From positions 124,001-188,000 of the forward strand of contig NZ_FNXY01000007.1 in NCBI RefSeq assembly GCF_900108855.1: a DNA stretch of 64,000 bases, written 5' to 3'. Within the stretch, counting starts at the first letter, position 1, and every line of letters begins with the position of its first letter. The notes under the pieces are model-generated. The model searched no databases, had not been told where the DNA came from, and saw nothing but the letters and a program-made list of their open reading frames with translations. The position numbers were made by a program, and so were the translations under genes. Positions 8,535 to 18,169 of this stretch are shown in pieces. The DNA is from Dyadobacter koreensis. Lineage in GTDB: Bacteria; Bacteroidota; Bacteroidia; Cytophagales; Spirosomataceae.

Positions 8535-10241
8535 ATGATCCAACAAAACGCTATCAGCTCTGCTACGGAAATTAGCCTAACTCCTAACCCGGGTAAAACT
8601 TATTGGAAAAATTCAGGCAGAGAATGGCGGGAAGAATTTATCTACTTTTTGCTGGTCGACCGCTTCCACGATGACCTCACAAGAAAACCGGTTACAGATG
8701 ATATAAGAAGAAGCGGCTTTGGAACGTCCGATCAATTACAAAAGATATGCGGCGGCACGTTAAAAGGGATCACGAGGCATCTTGATTACATCAATGAACT
8801 GGGTTGCACCGCTCTTTGGCTTAGTCCTGTATTTGAAAATAATCCTTCATCTTACCACGGCTACGCAATCCAGAATTTTTTAGATGTCGATCCGCGTTTT
8901 GGGACAAAACAAGACCTGGCAGATCTTGTGGATGCTGCCCACGCATTGGATATCAGAGTATTTATGGATATTGTATTGCATCATAGCGGCGATAACTGGT
9001 CTTACCCTAATGATGAAAATTATTACTATAACCAGGGAGCCGTATTCCCGTTTGGATCCTGGCGATATCAAAACAGACCTTTACCCATTGAGCTGCGAAA
9101 TCCGGAAATTTATTCAAGAAAAGGCCAGATAAGAAACTTTGATACTTACCCGGAAACAAAAGATGGGGATTTTTCGACCTTAAAAAGTTTTAAAAATGAT
9201 AACTCGCCCGAGGCTCTGTATTTGCAGCAAATGCTTACCAAAATTCATTGTTACTGGATAAAAGAAGTGGACATTGACGGCTTTCGCATCGATGCGGTAA
9301 AACATATGAGTGAAGATCATGTCAGCCAATTTTGTTCCCATGTAAGAGAATACGCCTACACACTCGGGAAAAGCAATTTCTTTTTATTCGGAGAGCTTGT
9401 AGGGCCGGAAGAAATGTATAACAAATATATTGGCCCAAAGACTTCTGTGGTTGTGGAAGATAAAGCTATCTATTTTGGACTTAATTCAGTTCTCGATTTT
9501 CCTCTATATCATATCCTTGCGGATGTAATTCGCGGCATAGCCACACCGGACAAGCTGATTGCAAGATATGAATCCCTGCGAAAAAATGCGATGAATCGTG
9601 GCGAATTTGGTGAATTTCTGGTAACCTTTATAGACAACCACGATCAGGTTGGACAAGTTTATAAAAAACGTTTTGGAAACGGCGCCACTGAAAACCAGGT
9701 CATTGCCGGAATTGGCTTTTTGCTTTGTTCCTTGGGCACTCCATGTATTTATTATGGCACAGAACAGGGTTTTGATGGATCAGGCGAAAATGATTCCAGT
9801 ATCAGAGAGGCGATGTTCAGCCTGGAAGATGCTTCTTTAAACGCATTAAATAAAGCTTCACATACTTATAAAGAAATTGCCTTTATCGCGGCATTTCGAA
9901 AAAGAAGCCCGGTATTAAAATTTGGACGGATGTATATGCGTGAGCTTTCAGATGATGGCAGGAATTTTCATCTTCCTTCATTTAAAAAATGCCTTCTTGC
10001 GTTTTCAAGGGTTCTATATGATCAGGAAATTATAGTTGCCTACAACAGCTCTCTCACTGATCAGGACGAAGAATACGTATTGGTAGATCCGCTGCTGAAC
10101 CCGGAAGGAAGCAAGTTCAAATTTGTATATGGCCAATCAGGCCACATAAGTGTGTTACGCAACGAAGAAGGAAACCGGCATTTTATCAAACTGAAACTCG
10201 AACCTGCACAATTTGTCATTTTGAGTAATAGTGAACCGTAA
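8535..10241 (+). CDS. GH13 alpha-amylase-family enzyme
   Basis: A 568-residue enzyme of the alpha-amylase family acting on alpha-glucans or maltodextrins. There is no signal peptide, so it is probably cytoplasmic. The (beta/alpha)8 barrel motifs are in order: V-D-R-F-H near 37, M-D-I-V-L-H-H near 145, G-F-R-I-D-A-V-K-H with nucleophile Asp253, F-G-E-L-V with acid/base Glu287, and F-I-D-N-H-D-Q with Asp370. A short C-terminal domain follows. Residue pattern and size do not separate amylase from trehalose- or sucrose-processing relatives. It converges with the permease gene downstream (15 bases between stops). Confidence 0.92.
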   Translation: MIQQNAISSATEISLTPNPGKTYWKNSGREWREEFIYFLLVDRFHDDLTRKPVTDDIRRSGFGTSDQLQKICGGTLKGITRHLDYINELGCTALWLSPVFENNPSSYHGYAIQNFLDVDPRFGTKQDLADLVDAAHALDIRVFMDIVLHHSGDNWSYPNDENYYYNQGAVFPFGSWRYQNRPLPIELRNPEIYSRKGQIRNFDTYPETKDGDFSTLKSFKNDNSPEALYLQQMLTKIHCYWIKEVDIDGFRIDAVKHMSEDHVSQFCSHVREYAYTLGKSNFFLFGELVGPEEMYNKYIGPKTSVVVEDKAIYFGLNSVLDFPLYHILADVIRGIATPDKLIARYESLRKNAMNRGEFGEFLVTFIDNHDQVGQVYKKRFGNGATENQVIAGIGFLLCSLGTPCIYYGTEQGFDGSGENDSSIREAMFSLEDASLNALNKASHTYKEIAFIAAFRKRSPVLKFGRMYMRELSDDGRNFHLPSFKKCLLAFSRVLYDQEIIVAYNSSLTDQDEEYVLVDPLLNPEGSKFKFVYGQSGHISVLRNEEGNRHFIKLKLEPAQFVILSNSEP

Positions 10242-10256
10242 TTCTTCTATTAAACA

Positions 10257-11270
10257 TTACTTGTTCAACGAACCAAACTCACTTGCATAAATCCTGACCA
10301 ATAAAAGAAAATAACTAATCATAAGAGGACCAAAAATAAAGCCCCAGAAACCGAACAGTTTGAGTCCGACAATTAATCCAAGTACGGCGATGACAGGATG
10401 AACGTTACCAATTTTCTGAAGCAGGGTTACCCGTGCCAGATAATCAACATTACCGGTTACAACGATACTGTAAATAGCCAGTCCAATAGCATGAGCACTT
10501 TCACCAGAAGCATATAAGTAGATGATTAATGGAATCCATATTAAGGCGGTACCAACAATAGGAAAAAATGCAAAAATAGCTGTAATAAAGCCCCATAATA
10601 AATAATCCTTTACACCGAAAATCCAGTACCCGAGAATGGCAATAACTCCCTGAACAATAGAAATCAATGGAATTCCCAAGGCATTGGCACGAACCATATT
10701 TTTTGTTTCAGCTGCCAATACATCAACGTTTTGCTCTTTTAAAGGGATAATACCCGAAATCTTTCTCTCCATCTCAGTTCCGTTAGTAAGCATGAAAAAG
10801 AAAAGAAAGAGGATCATGATCAGATTGCCCGCAACAGATGCAGAACTATTAAGGAAAGAAGGAATAAAATTGGTGACTATTTTTTGGATTTCGCTCAGGC
10901 TCTGGTCAGTCAAAATGTCAAAACCGGTCCATTGCTTGATTTGAGCAGAAGCGGATTTAAAAACCACAACTACCTGATCTGAATTATGTATAAGTACATT
11001 AACCTTGGACGAAATCAGATGAATTGCAAAGGATGCTGGCAAACCAATACCAATAAGAAAAGCAAGCAAGAATAACAGTGCAGTTCCGGTTTTATTCCAA
11101 TGCTTCCGGATGGTTAAGAAAAAATACCACTCCCGGCTTAGGATATATAAAGTAAGCGCTCCTAAAAAGCCGGGAAGAAAACCATTCAGTTCGAATAAAA
11201 GTAATAGTGCCAAACCTGTGAGGATTATAAGTAATCCAATTTGTCTGATCTGGTTGTTGAACGTTGGCAT
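10257..11270 (-). CDS. AI-2E family permease (PF01594 type)
   Basis: A 337-residue inner-membrane protein of the AI-2E/UPF0118 family, some members of which are Na+/H+ antiporters or signal exporters. It has about eight hydrophobic segments, a long helical soluble loop between about 75 and 140, and family stretches such as G-V-I-A-I-L-G-Y-W-I-F-G (about 206-217) and F-F-P-I-V-G-T-A (about 236-243). The substrate is not evident. It lies on the strand opposite its neighbours and seems to be a single-gene unit. Confidence 0.9.
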   Translation of the reverse strand: MPTFNNQIRQIGLLIILTGLALLLLFELNGFLPGFLGALTLYILSREWYFFLTIRKHWNKTGTALLFLLAFLIGIGLPASFAIHLISSKVNVLIHNSDQVVVVFKSASAQIKQWTGFDILTDQSLSEIQKIVTNFIPSFLNSSASVAGNLIMILFLFFFMLTNGTEMERKISGIIPLKEQNVDVLAAETKNMVRANALGIPLISIVQGVIAILGYWIFGVKDYLLWGFITAIFAFFPIVGTALIWIPLIIYLYASGESAHAIGLAIYSIVVTGNVDYLARVTLLQKIGNVHPVIAVLGLIVGLKLFGFWGFIFGPLMISYFLLLVRIYASEFGSLNK

Positions 11271-11480
11271 TGAATAGATGTTGAGTGCTCAAAGCAGTAA
11301 CTGCCTTTCGGTCAAAGAACGTCACAATAAGCCGAACACCAACTTAAAATAATGAAATACAAACATTTATATTTTCACATAATATTTACGAAGATCACTT
11401 AGCAGATAGAATTCATTGATCACACGGACAACCTGAAACATTGCAGTCAGTTCAAAATCTCCGAAATCTTAAATAGCATC

Positions 11481-14159
11481 ATGTCAGAAAAATCCCACCA
11501 AATTACGTCTGAAAAGCCTGGAAAGCTTGATACAACAGATTTGAAAACCGGCCTCACCAGCCAGCAAGCGGCCCAGCGCCTAGAGCAATTTGGTCTAAAT
11601 GAGTTAGAACAGGTAAAACCTGAAAGTATCTGGTCAATTCTTCTACGGCAGGTCAACAGTGTCATCGTTTGGATCCTGACTGCCGCCGCAATCGTTTCCT
11701 TTTTTCTGGGCGACGACCTTGAAGGCTTTGCTATAATTGCTGTCATCCTGATCAATGCGGTTACTGGTTTTATGCTTGAATACAATGCCAGGCAATCCAT
11801 GGAGGCGTTGCGCAAACTGGACACTACACCAGCAAGGGTACTGCGAGACGGAAAAATCAAAGAGATACCTTCCGATCATCTCACTATAGGCGATATCCTG
11901 ATTTTGGAAGCGGGAGATTTGATTCCTGCCGATGCGGTCATTATAGAAGTTAATCAGCTGACTATTGATGAGTCGGCACTTACCGGAGAATCTATTCCAT
12001 CTCAAAAAACCACGGATAAATCTCCAGAAGATGCGCCTCTCGGCGACCGGCATGACCGCCTATTCAAGGGAACTGCCATAACCAACGGAAATGCAAAGGC
12101 TGTTGTCACCAGTATCGGCCAGGCCACCGAATTCGGTAAGATTGCTACCATGGTTAGCGAAGCCAAGCGAACTGCAACACCCCTGGAAGCCAAATTGGAT
12201 GCTTTGGGAAAAGTATTGATCTGGGTTACACTTGGCATGGCCTCATTATTTTTAATTGTAGGAATTGTTAGGGGCCAAGAAATCAAACAGTTGATAGAAA
12301 CAGCAGTCGCGCTGGCTATTGCTGCCATTCCGGAAGGAATGTCTGTGGTTGCAACTGTCGCCCTGGCCTATGGAATGCTTCGCCTGGCTAAAAAGAAAGT
12401 AATCGTAAAACGGCTGTCAGCTGTTGAAACACTGGGAGGAACCAACGTTATTTTCACTGACAAAACTGGAACGCTAACCCAGAATAAAATTGAGGTACAG
12501 GCATTGCGCGCTGCTGGCGAAGATCTTACCGTTCACATTGATTTAAACAAGGAAGTAGGCTCTTCGATGCTTGAAGTAACCAATGGAGATCCGGAGCTGA
12601 TCCATCAGCCAGAATTTAAAATACTCTCCAAAATAGGTGCTCTGGTGAATAATGCACAGCTGGACTCGAAGAAATCAGATCGTAAAGAATTGGGCGATCC
12701 CGTCGAAGTTGCGCTGCTTTTGTATGCACGGGCGGCTGGTCTAGACCTGCACCAGTTACACCGCGATCACAAGCGACAAGCGGAACAGGCATTCAGTTCT
12801 GACACCCGTATGATGGCTACACTCGACAAGGTTGGTTCAGGCTATTTCATCGGGGTCAAAGGTGCTGTGGAAGAAGTGTCTGCACTTTGCAATTGGCAAA
12901 ACCAGGAAGACCGAAATAAAGAGCTTGAAATTTCTGAGCTGATGGCGGCGGACGGGCTCCGTACACTTGCTTTTGCTTACCGGCAAACAGATGAGAAACC
13001 GGATGATAACTTTACACAAGAGCAAAAACTGACTTACGCCGGGCTTATAGGATTTTTGGATCCGCCGCGCAAGGAAGTGATTAAGTCATTAATCGCCTGT
13101 CACAAGGCTGGGATAAAAGTCATTATGGTTACAGGGGACCACCCAGCAACTTCGCTGAAAATTGCTAAGCAGGTTAACCTGGTCGGTTCTTATGAGCAGC
13201 TGGTCCTTACCGGTAAAGATCTCGAATCTTTTGACTTTACTTCTGCCGCTGATCAGAAAAAAATGATGGAATGCCATGTATTTGCCCGTGTAAATCCTGC
13301 TCAGAAACTGGATATGATTGATTTCTATCAAAAGCAAGGCGATATTGTCGGCATGACCGGTGATGGAGTGAATGATGCGCCAGCATTAAAAAAATCAGAT
13401 ATCGGTATTGCCATGGGACTTCGCGGAACAGCTGTTGCCGCAGAAGCCGCCGATATGGTTTTGAAGGATGATTCATTTGCATCCATCGTTCATGCCATTG
13501 AGCAGGGACGGGTTATTTTTGAAAATATCAGGAAGTTTATTGTCTTTCTGCTATCCTGTAATATGAGCGAAATTTTCGTCGTTACTTTTGCTACCTTTCT
13601 AAATGTTGGCAGCCCGCTCCTACCCTTGCAAATTCTTTTCATCAACATCATAACCGATGTTTTTCCTGCACTTGCTCTGGGTGTTGGAAAGGATAATGAG
13701 AATCCGATGAAAATGGACCCAAGAGATCCGAGAAGCCCGATTTTAGAACGGGTGGATTGGCTACGGATTGTATTTTATGCCTTAGTAATGACAGCTTCTG
13801 TTTTAGGTATCTATTGGTATGCGATCAGTCAGTTAGGAATGATCCCACAGCAAGGAAACACCATAACTTTTTATGCACTGTCACTTGCACAGCTGCTTCA
13901 TGTATTCAATATGTACTCAGGCAGACTGCATCTTTTTAACAACGAAATCACAAGAAACAAATTCATCTGGATGGCGCTGATATTGTGTTTAATGATAATG
14001 GCAGCAACCTACTACTTCCCATTCTTACGACAAATACTTTCGCTTGTAACGCTTGATAGGGAGTCATTAAAATTGATTTTAATTGCTGGAATTGCTCCTG
14101 TTTTAATAATTCAGACTGTACGATTATTATTCCCACAAAGTAATAAAGGTATTTTATAA
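11481..14159 (+). CDS. Cation-transporting P-type ATPase (P2 type)
   Basis: An 892-residue cation pump of the inner membrane. The order is N-terminal cation ATPase domain (about 10-80), actuator motif L-T-G-E-S (near 171), membrane motif P-E-G-M near 282, phosphorylation site D-K-T-G-T-L-T with Asp327, hinge T-G-D-G-V-N-D-A-P-A (about 625) and a C-terminal six-helix block. The overall type is close to Ca2+ or Na+/K+ pumps, but the P-E-G-M-S variant leaves the ion uncertain. Cupin, acetate kinase and phosphoketolase genes follow on the same strand, a grouping that could link the pump to acetyl-phosphate metabolism (inference). Confidence 0.95.
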   Translation: MSEKSHQITSEKPGKLDTTDLKTGLTSQQAAQRLEQFGLNELEQVKPESIWSILLRQVNSVIVWILTAAAIVSFFLGDDLEGFAIIAVILINAVTGFMLEYNARQSMEALRKLDTTPARVLRDGKIKEIPSDHLTIGDILILEAGDLIPADAVIIEVNQLTIDESALTGESIPSQKTTDKSPEDAPLGDRHDRLFKGTAITNGNAKAVVTSIGQATEFGKIATMVSEAKRTATPLEAKLDALGKVLIWVTLGMASLFLIVGIVRGQEIKQLIETAVALAIAAIPEGMSVVATVALAYGMLRLAKKKVIVKRLSAVETLGGTNVIFTDKTGTLTQNKIEVQALRAAGEDLTVHIDLNKEVGSSMLEVTNGDPELIHQPEFKILSKIGALVNNAQLDSKKSDRKELGDPVEVALLLYARAAGLDLHQLHRDHKRQAEQAFSSDTRMMATLDKVGSGYFIGVKGAVEEVSALCNWQNQEDRNKELEISELMAADGLRTLAFAYRQTDEKPDDNFTQEQKLTYAGLIGFLDPPRKEVIKSLIACHKAGIKVIMVTGDHPATSLKIAKQVNLVGSYEQLVLTGKDLESFDFTSAADQKKMMECHVFARVNPAQKLDMIDFYQKQGDIVGMTGDGVNDAPALKKSDIGIAMGLRGTAVAAEAADMVLKDDSFASIVHAIEQGRVIFENIRKFIVFLLSCNMSEIFVVTFATFLNVGSPLLPLQILFINIITDVFPALALGVGKDNENPMKMDPRDPRSPILERVDWLRIVFYALVMTASVLGIYWYAISQLGMIPQQGNTITFYALSLAQLLHVFNMYSGRLHLFNNEITRNKFIWMALILCLMIMAATYYFPFLRQILSLVTLDRESLKLILIAGIAPVLIIQTVRLLFPQSNKGIL

Positions 14160-14291
14160 TCAGTGAATGATGCAACTTGTAGCAGAGCATCTGTAACATC
14201 TTGTGCCCGAATAGCCTCAACTTTATGGTACGTACTTATTGATAGTCATTAGTAGTGACTTACAAACAAGTATACTAAATGATCTCTCATT

Positions 14292-14651
14292 ATGGATAGC
14301 AAAGACAGAAAAGAAAATGACACTGAAATTGAGAAATCGAACGCGCATATCATAGTTGAAATCATAGAATATGTTCCAAACGCCGTGTTAAGCAGAACGA
14401 TTATAAGGAAGACAACTGGTAATATCACCGTCTCTTCATTTGATACAGGAGAAGAACTGGCAGAGAAATCATCCGCCTTTGACACCTATATCCAGATCAT
14501 TGACGGATCTGCCGAAATTGTTGTAGATGGCCAAAACCACGAGCTCAAATTGGGCCAGGGAATTATCATTCCGGCCCATGCCAGGAATTCATTTCGTGCC
14601 AAAGAACAGTTCAAAATGATTTCTACGGTGATAAAAAGCGGTTATGAGTGA
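14292..14651 (+). CDS. Cupin-domain protein
   Basis: A 119-residue single-domain cupin, cytoplasmic. The beta-barrel strands are visible in V-S-S-F-D-T-G-E, I-I-D-G-S-A-E-I-V-V-D-G (about 72-83), L-G-Q-G-I-I-I-P-A-H-A-R-N-S-F. Only one of the usual metal-binding histidines is clear (in P-A-H-A), so it may bind metal weakly or not at all. Its stop overlaps the acetate kinase start by 8 bases, so the two are translated together. The role is unknown; it may be regulatory or binding. Confidence 0.85.
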   Translation: MDSKDRKENDTEIEKSNAHIIVEIIEYVPNAVLSRTIIRKTTGNITVSSFDTGEELAEKSSAFDTYIQIIDGSAEIVVDGQNHELKLGQGIIIPAHARNSFRAKEQFKMISTVIKSGYE

Positions 14652-15837
14652 CCCAATAAATCATATACTCACGATCAATGGAGGCTCATCCAGTATCAGG
14701 TTTGCCATTTATCAGGCGAAGCCGGCTTTCAAAATACTGCTTTCCGGAAAACTTGAAAATATTGGAAATAAAAACACCCGGCCACTATTAACACATACTG
14801 AATCTAAAAAGTCGGAAAGTATAAAAATCAAGGAAAATACGTATTCGTATGCCGCAAGTTTCCTGATAGATTGGCTTGAAAAGCATCCATCGTTTTCCAG
14901 TGTTCTGGCCATTGGCCACAGGATCGTTCACGGTATGCAGCATACTCAGCCTCAAGAAATCACACCAGAGTTACTTGACTATCTTAAAAAGATCAGTCCT
15001 TACGACCCCGAGCATCTACCGGAAGAAATCAAGATGATAGAGCTTTTCAGCAAGCAACATCCGGCTATAAAACAAGTTGCCTGTTTTGATACAGCGTTTC
15101 ATGCTAGTATGCCAGCTGTTGCAAAACGATTGTCTGTACCACGACGCCTTCAGGAAAAAGGTATTCAACGTTATGGTTTCCACGGCCTGTCATACGCTTA
15201 TCTCATGCAGGAACTGGAAAGTCTGGCAGGAAAAGAAGCAGCAAATGGAAAAATCATATTGGCACACCTTGGTAACGGAGTAAGTTTGACTGCTGTAAGC
15301 AAAGGGCAAAGTGTCGATACCAGCATGGGTTTTACCCCGGCTTCCGGCGTTATGATGGGAACCCGTAGCGGAGACATTGATCCAGGGATCGCCTGGTATA
15401 TGATGCAGTTTGAAAAGCTCAGTCCAAAGCAGTTTAGTCATCTGGTCAATCATGAATCAGGACTTTTAGGCGTGTCTGAAACAAGTTCTGACATGCGGGA
15501 CTTGATTGATTCCTCAAAATCAGATCAACGGGCCGAAGAAGCAATCGAGTTGTTTTGTTATCCGATAAAAAAGTCGATCGGATCATTTGCTGCTGTCCTG
15601 GGCGGCGTTGATACCCTTGTTTTCTCAGGAGGAATTGGTGAAAACATTCCTGAGATACGTAACCGGATCTGTCAGGATCTCAGCTTTTTGGGAATAGAGC
15701 TGGATGACAAACAAAATCAAAAAAATGATCCGATTATTTCAACCTCTTCCGGAAAAGTGAAGGTTCGGGTGATTGCGACAAATGAAGAATTATTGATCGC
15801 CAGGCTGGTCAGTCAGGTTATAAATCACGTCATCTAA
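14644..15837 (+). CDS. ackA: Acetate kinase
   Basis: Catalyses acetyl phosphate + ADP to acetate + ATP in the cytoplasm. 397 residues, the normal length. Family motifs: N-terminal phosphate loop N-G-G-S-S-S (about 11-16), F-D-T-A-F-H-A-S-M-P (about 148-157), R-Y-G-F-H-G-L-S-Y, H-L-G-N-G-V-S-L, G-M-R-like T-R-S-G-D-I-D-P-G and F-S-G-G-I-G-E-N. It starts inside the cupin stop and ends 9 bases before the phosphoketolase start. In intact form the pair would turn sugar phosphates into acetyl phosphate and then ATP. Confidence 0.97.
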   Translation: MSDPINHILTINGGSSSIRFAIYQAKPAFKILLSGKLENIGNKNTRPLLTHTESKKSESIKIKENTYSYAASFLIDWLEKHPSFSSVLAIGHRIVHGMQHTQPQEITPELLDYLKKISPYDPEHLPEEIKMIELFSKQHPAIKQVACFDTAFHASMPAVAKRLSVPRRLQEKGIQRYGFHGLSYAYLMQELESLAGKEAANGKIILAHLGNGVSLTAVSKGQSVDTSMGFTPASGVMMGTRSGDIDPGIAWYMMQFEKLSPKQFSHLVNHESGLLGVSETSSDMRDLIDSSKSDQRAEEAIELFCYPIKKSIGSFAAVLGGVDTLVFSGGIGENIPEIRNRICQDLSFLGIELDDKQNQKNDPIISTSSGKVKVRVIATNEELLIARLVSQVINHVI

Positions 15838-15846
15838 CGAAAAAAA

Positions 15847-16968
15847 ATGGAAATCCAAGATATCACAGTTGAAGTGAAAACATTATCGCCGGACTTACTA
15901 CGAAAAATGAACGCCTATTGGCAGGCAGCCAACTATCTGTCAGTTGGCCAGATATACCTGTATGGAAATCCGTTACTTAAAGAGCCCCTGACTCTTGAAC
16001 ATATCAAACCACGTCTTTTAGGTCATTGGGGCACCACGCCAGGACTAAATTTCATTTATGTTCATCTTAACCGCATTATCAGGCAGTATGATCTGAATAT
16101 CATTTACGTAACGGGCCCCGGTCATGGGGGACCCGGCCTGGTGGCCAATACCTATCTGGAAGGAACTTACAGTGAAGTATATCCAAATATCGGTGAGGAT
16201 GAACATGGAATGCAGAAACTTTTCAAACAGTTCTCATTCCCTGGCGGCATCCCAAGTCACGTGGCGCCGGAAACACCTGGCTCTATCAACGAAGGTGGCG
16301 AACTTGGTTATTCACTCGTTCATGCATTTGGAGCTGTGTTTGATAATCCATACTTAATCGCAGCTTGTGTGATTGGCGATGGCGAAGCTGAAACCGGTGC
16401 TCTGGCAGCGAGTTGGCATTCCAACAAATTTTTAAATCCTGTCCATGACGGCGCTGTACTTCCAATCCTTCATTTGAACGGTTATAAAATTGCAAATCCC
16501 ACCATCCTGGCAAGAATTCCAAAAGAGGAGCTGGAGCAGCTTTTCCGCGGATATGGTTATCATCCTTATTTTGTAGAAGGTGACGATCCGGATACCTTAC
16601 ATGAGCTGCTCGCCAGAACTTTGGATATTGTCGTGGAAGAAATCCGGCAGATTCAAAGTGACGCTCGGGTTTATGGTTTCAAAAAACGCCCGGTTTGGCC
16701 AATGATTATTTTCCATACACCCAAAGGATGGACAGGTCCAAAGGTAGTAGACGGCCTGCAAATTGAAGGAACCTGGCGTGCACATCAGGTACCACTGGCC
16801 GAACTGGCCAGCAAACCTGAACATCTGCAAATGCTTGAAACCTGGATGAAAAGTTATACACCCGATATGCTTTTTAACGAAAATGGAAAGCTGATTGCCG
16901 AACTGGCATCCGGTTCCAGATTTTATACAGATTCCCTTTTAAGTTCTTCTCAAAATCAATTAGAGTGA
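15847..16968 (+). pseudogene. xfp: Phosphoketolase, truncated at about 16908
   Basis: Xylulose-5-phosphate/fructose-6-phosphate phosphoketolase makes acetyl phosphate and is normally about 790 residues. Here only about 354 residues of family sequence remain. They include the family start L-R-K-M-N-A-Y-W-Q-A-A-N-Y-L, G-P-G-H-G-G-P and the ThDP-binding G-D-G-E-A-E-T-G-A. At about 16908 the reading frame runs into antisense intron sequence and stops 20 codons later. The ThDP domain is incomplete and the C-terminal half is missing, so activity is not expected. The 3' half does not occur elsewhere in the window. Confidence 0.93.
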
Positions 16969-17065
16969 CCTTATCAATACCCGCAGAACCTTTATTGGCT
17001 TTGACACGTAGATAGGCTTGCCAAACAAGCTGTTTCGAAATTTTAAATGACTTTACAGTCTGCAT
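16907..17065 (-). pseudogene. Reverse transcriptase/maturase, N-terminal fragment
   Basis: The first 53 residues match the start of group II intron proteins: K-I-S-K-Q-L-V-W-Q-A-Y-L, V-K-A-N-K-G-S-A-G-I-D and L-Y-K-I-W-N-R-M. The frame then enters antisense phosphoketolase sequence. The catalytic Y-A-D-D region, maturase domain and endonuclease domain are absent. Confidence 0.9.
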
Positions 17066-17600
17066 TAACTCCTCCCAATTGCTTAGTTGATCAATATAAA
17101 CTGCTAAATAAGCTGACCGCTTCGCTCCACTCCCATTACAGAAGCTTCGACACTACTACCAGTCAGTCCGCCCCTGTGTCTGACTTCGGTACTTTTATCC
17201 TTACAGGATCACTGCTTTGGATGTTTCCCTTGCCATTCAGACGACAGGTTCCTATGTTCCACGTAAAAGCCGCTGTACAGATCGTGCCATCTATATGCAG
17301 GATGCCGCCTAAGCAGTAAGCAGGTAGCTCTTAGGCCTATCCCCACTAAACTGGAGTAGCAGGTTTTGACATCGTCTCTAATATTTCGACACCTCGTCGA
17401 TGGTTTCTTTTCAGTCACCTTCTGTACAGTCACCTGGTAGTTAAAAACTACTGTTACATGTATCGCTCACGACCTTAACTCTTAATTAAAGCCGCATACA
17501 TCGGTTTGAAACCAGCTCCTGTAAGCCGATTCCGGAAGGCCTTCTTCCATCTTCTACGCAGCTCCTCTTGATTGTTCCCAATCAAAAGTTCATAGCACAC
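16907..17600 (-). mobile_element. Group II intron, 5' fragment
   Basis: On the minus strand the 5' end GTGTG (17600-17596) matches the group II intron consensus GUGYG. The following 500 bases hold segments of the kind seen in domain I-IV RNA, such as GAAACCATCGACGAGG and GACTGACTGGTAGTAG. The intron-encoded protein starts at 17065. Domains V and VI, most of the protein and the 3' end are missing, because the sequence joins phosphoketolase at about 16908. Its upstream exon is the IS3-family orfA. The fragment cannot splice or move. Confidence 0.85.
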
Positions 17601-17806
17601 TCCAGTTGTAATAGGTGGCTTCACTCACACCCATTTTTCGGCAAACTTCTGCCACCGGGACGCCAGTGTCCGCCTGGCGCAGTGCAAAAATGATCTGCGC
17701 TTCTGTGAATTTTGTCTTTTTCATAAGCGATTTTTCTGATGGTTAAATTATCAAAATCGCCCGATTTTCTCTAGTTTTTAATTGTCCAGTTTTCCGGGGG
17801 GAGGTC
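17601..17806 (-). mobile_element. IS3-family element, one end and start of orfA
   Basis: The plus-strand end at about 17780-17806 reads as the inverse of TGACCTCCCCCCGGAAAACT, a typical IS3-family terminal repeat. From 17724 on the minus strand an orfA begins M-K-K-T-K-F-T-E-A-Q-I and continues with V-C-R-K-M-G-V-S-E-A-T-Y-Y-N-W, the DNA-binding N-terminus of IS3 transposases. After 41 codons plus one base it is interrupted by the group II intron. The rest of the element and its other end are gone. Confidence 0.88.
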
Positions 17807-18060
17807 AGTTAATCTCAATCGGATGGCCTCAAAATCCTGTTCGGCTTTACGAAGGTCATAGCTTTTCTGGGGTCGGTCTCTTCCGATATATTAGCCCGTT
17901 TAACGTTGCTCAGACGCTTCAGATGTTCTAATACCTCGGTTGTTTAATTGATGCTCAATATGTCGATTGGCGGACAGATTTTGGAGTTAGTGGACATATA
18001 AAACGGGAATATCATCGACATCATTCGTTGTGACGATGCGATTATCCTCGTTGCGATTCG
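17807..18060 (-). other. Decayed coding remnant beside the IS end
   Basis: On the minus strand two protein-like stretches lie in neighbouring frames: L-E-H-L-K-R-L-S-N-V-K-R-A-N-I-S-E-E and then Y-D-L-R-K-A-E-Q-D-F-E-A-I-R-L-R-L. The second runs straight into the IS end. This looks like an old gene broken by the IS insertion and a frameshift. I do not recognise the family. Confidence 0.3.
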
Positions 18061-18128
18061 CATGCGTAATCCCCTAGTTTACTGCCGATCAATATACAAC
18101 TCCGAAACACATATTTCGATTCTATATA

Positions 18129-18136
18129 TATCTTTG
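18129..18136 (+). promoter_or_regulatory. Putative -7 box of Bacteroidetes promoter
   Basis: TATCTTTG matches TAnnTTTG 33 bases before the lipoprotein start at 18170. No convincing -33 TTTG at the usual spacing is visible. Confidence 0.35.
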
Positions 18137-18169
18137 CAAAATTTTAAACAGTTCACTTTCAAACTTTCA

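Noticed and set aside
11643..12053. Long minus-strand open frame opposite the P-type ATPase
   Set aside because: The plus-strand frame is a clear ATPase; the antisense frame has no family features.
17209..17433. 74-codon minus-strand frame
   Set aside because: It lies in the structured RNA part of the group II intron and is not a gene.
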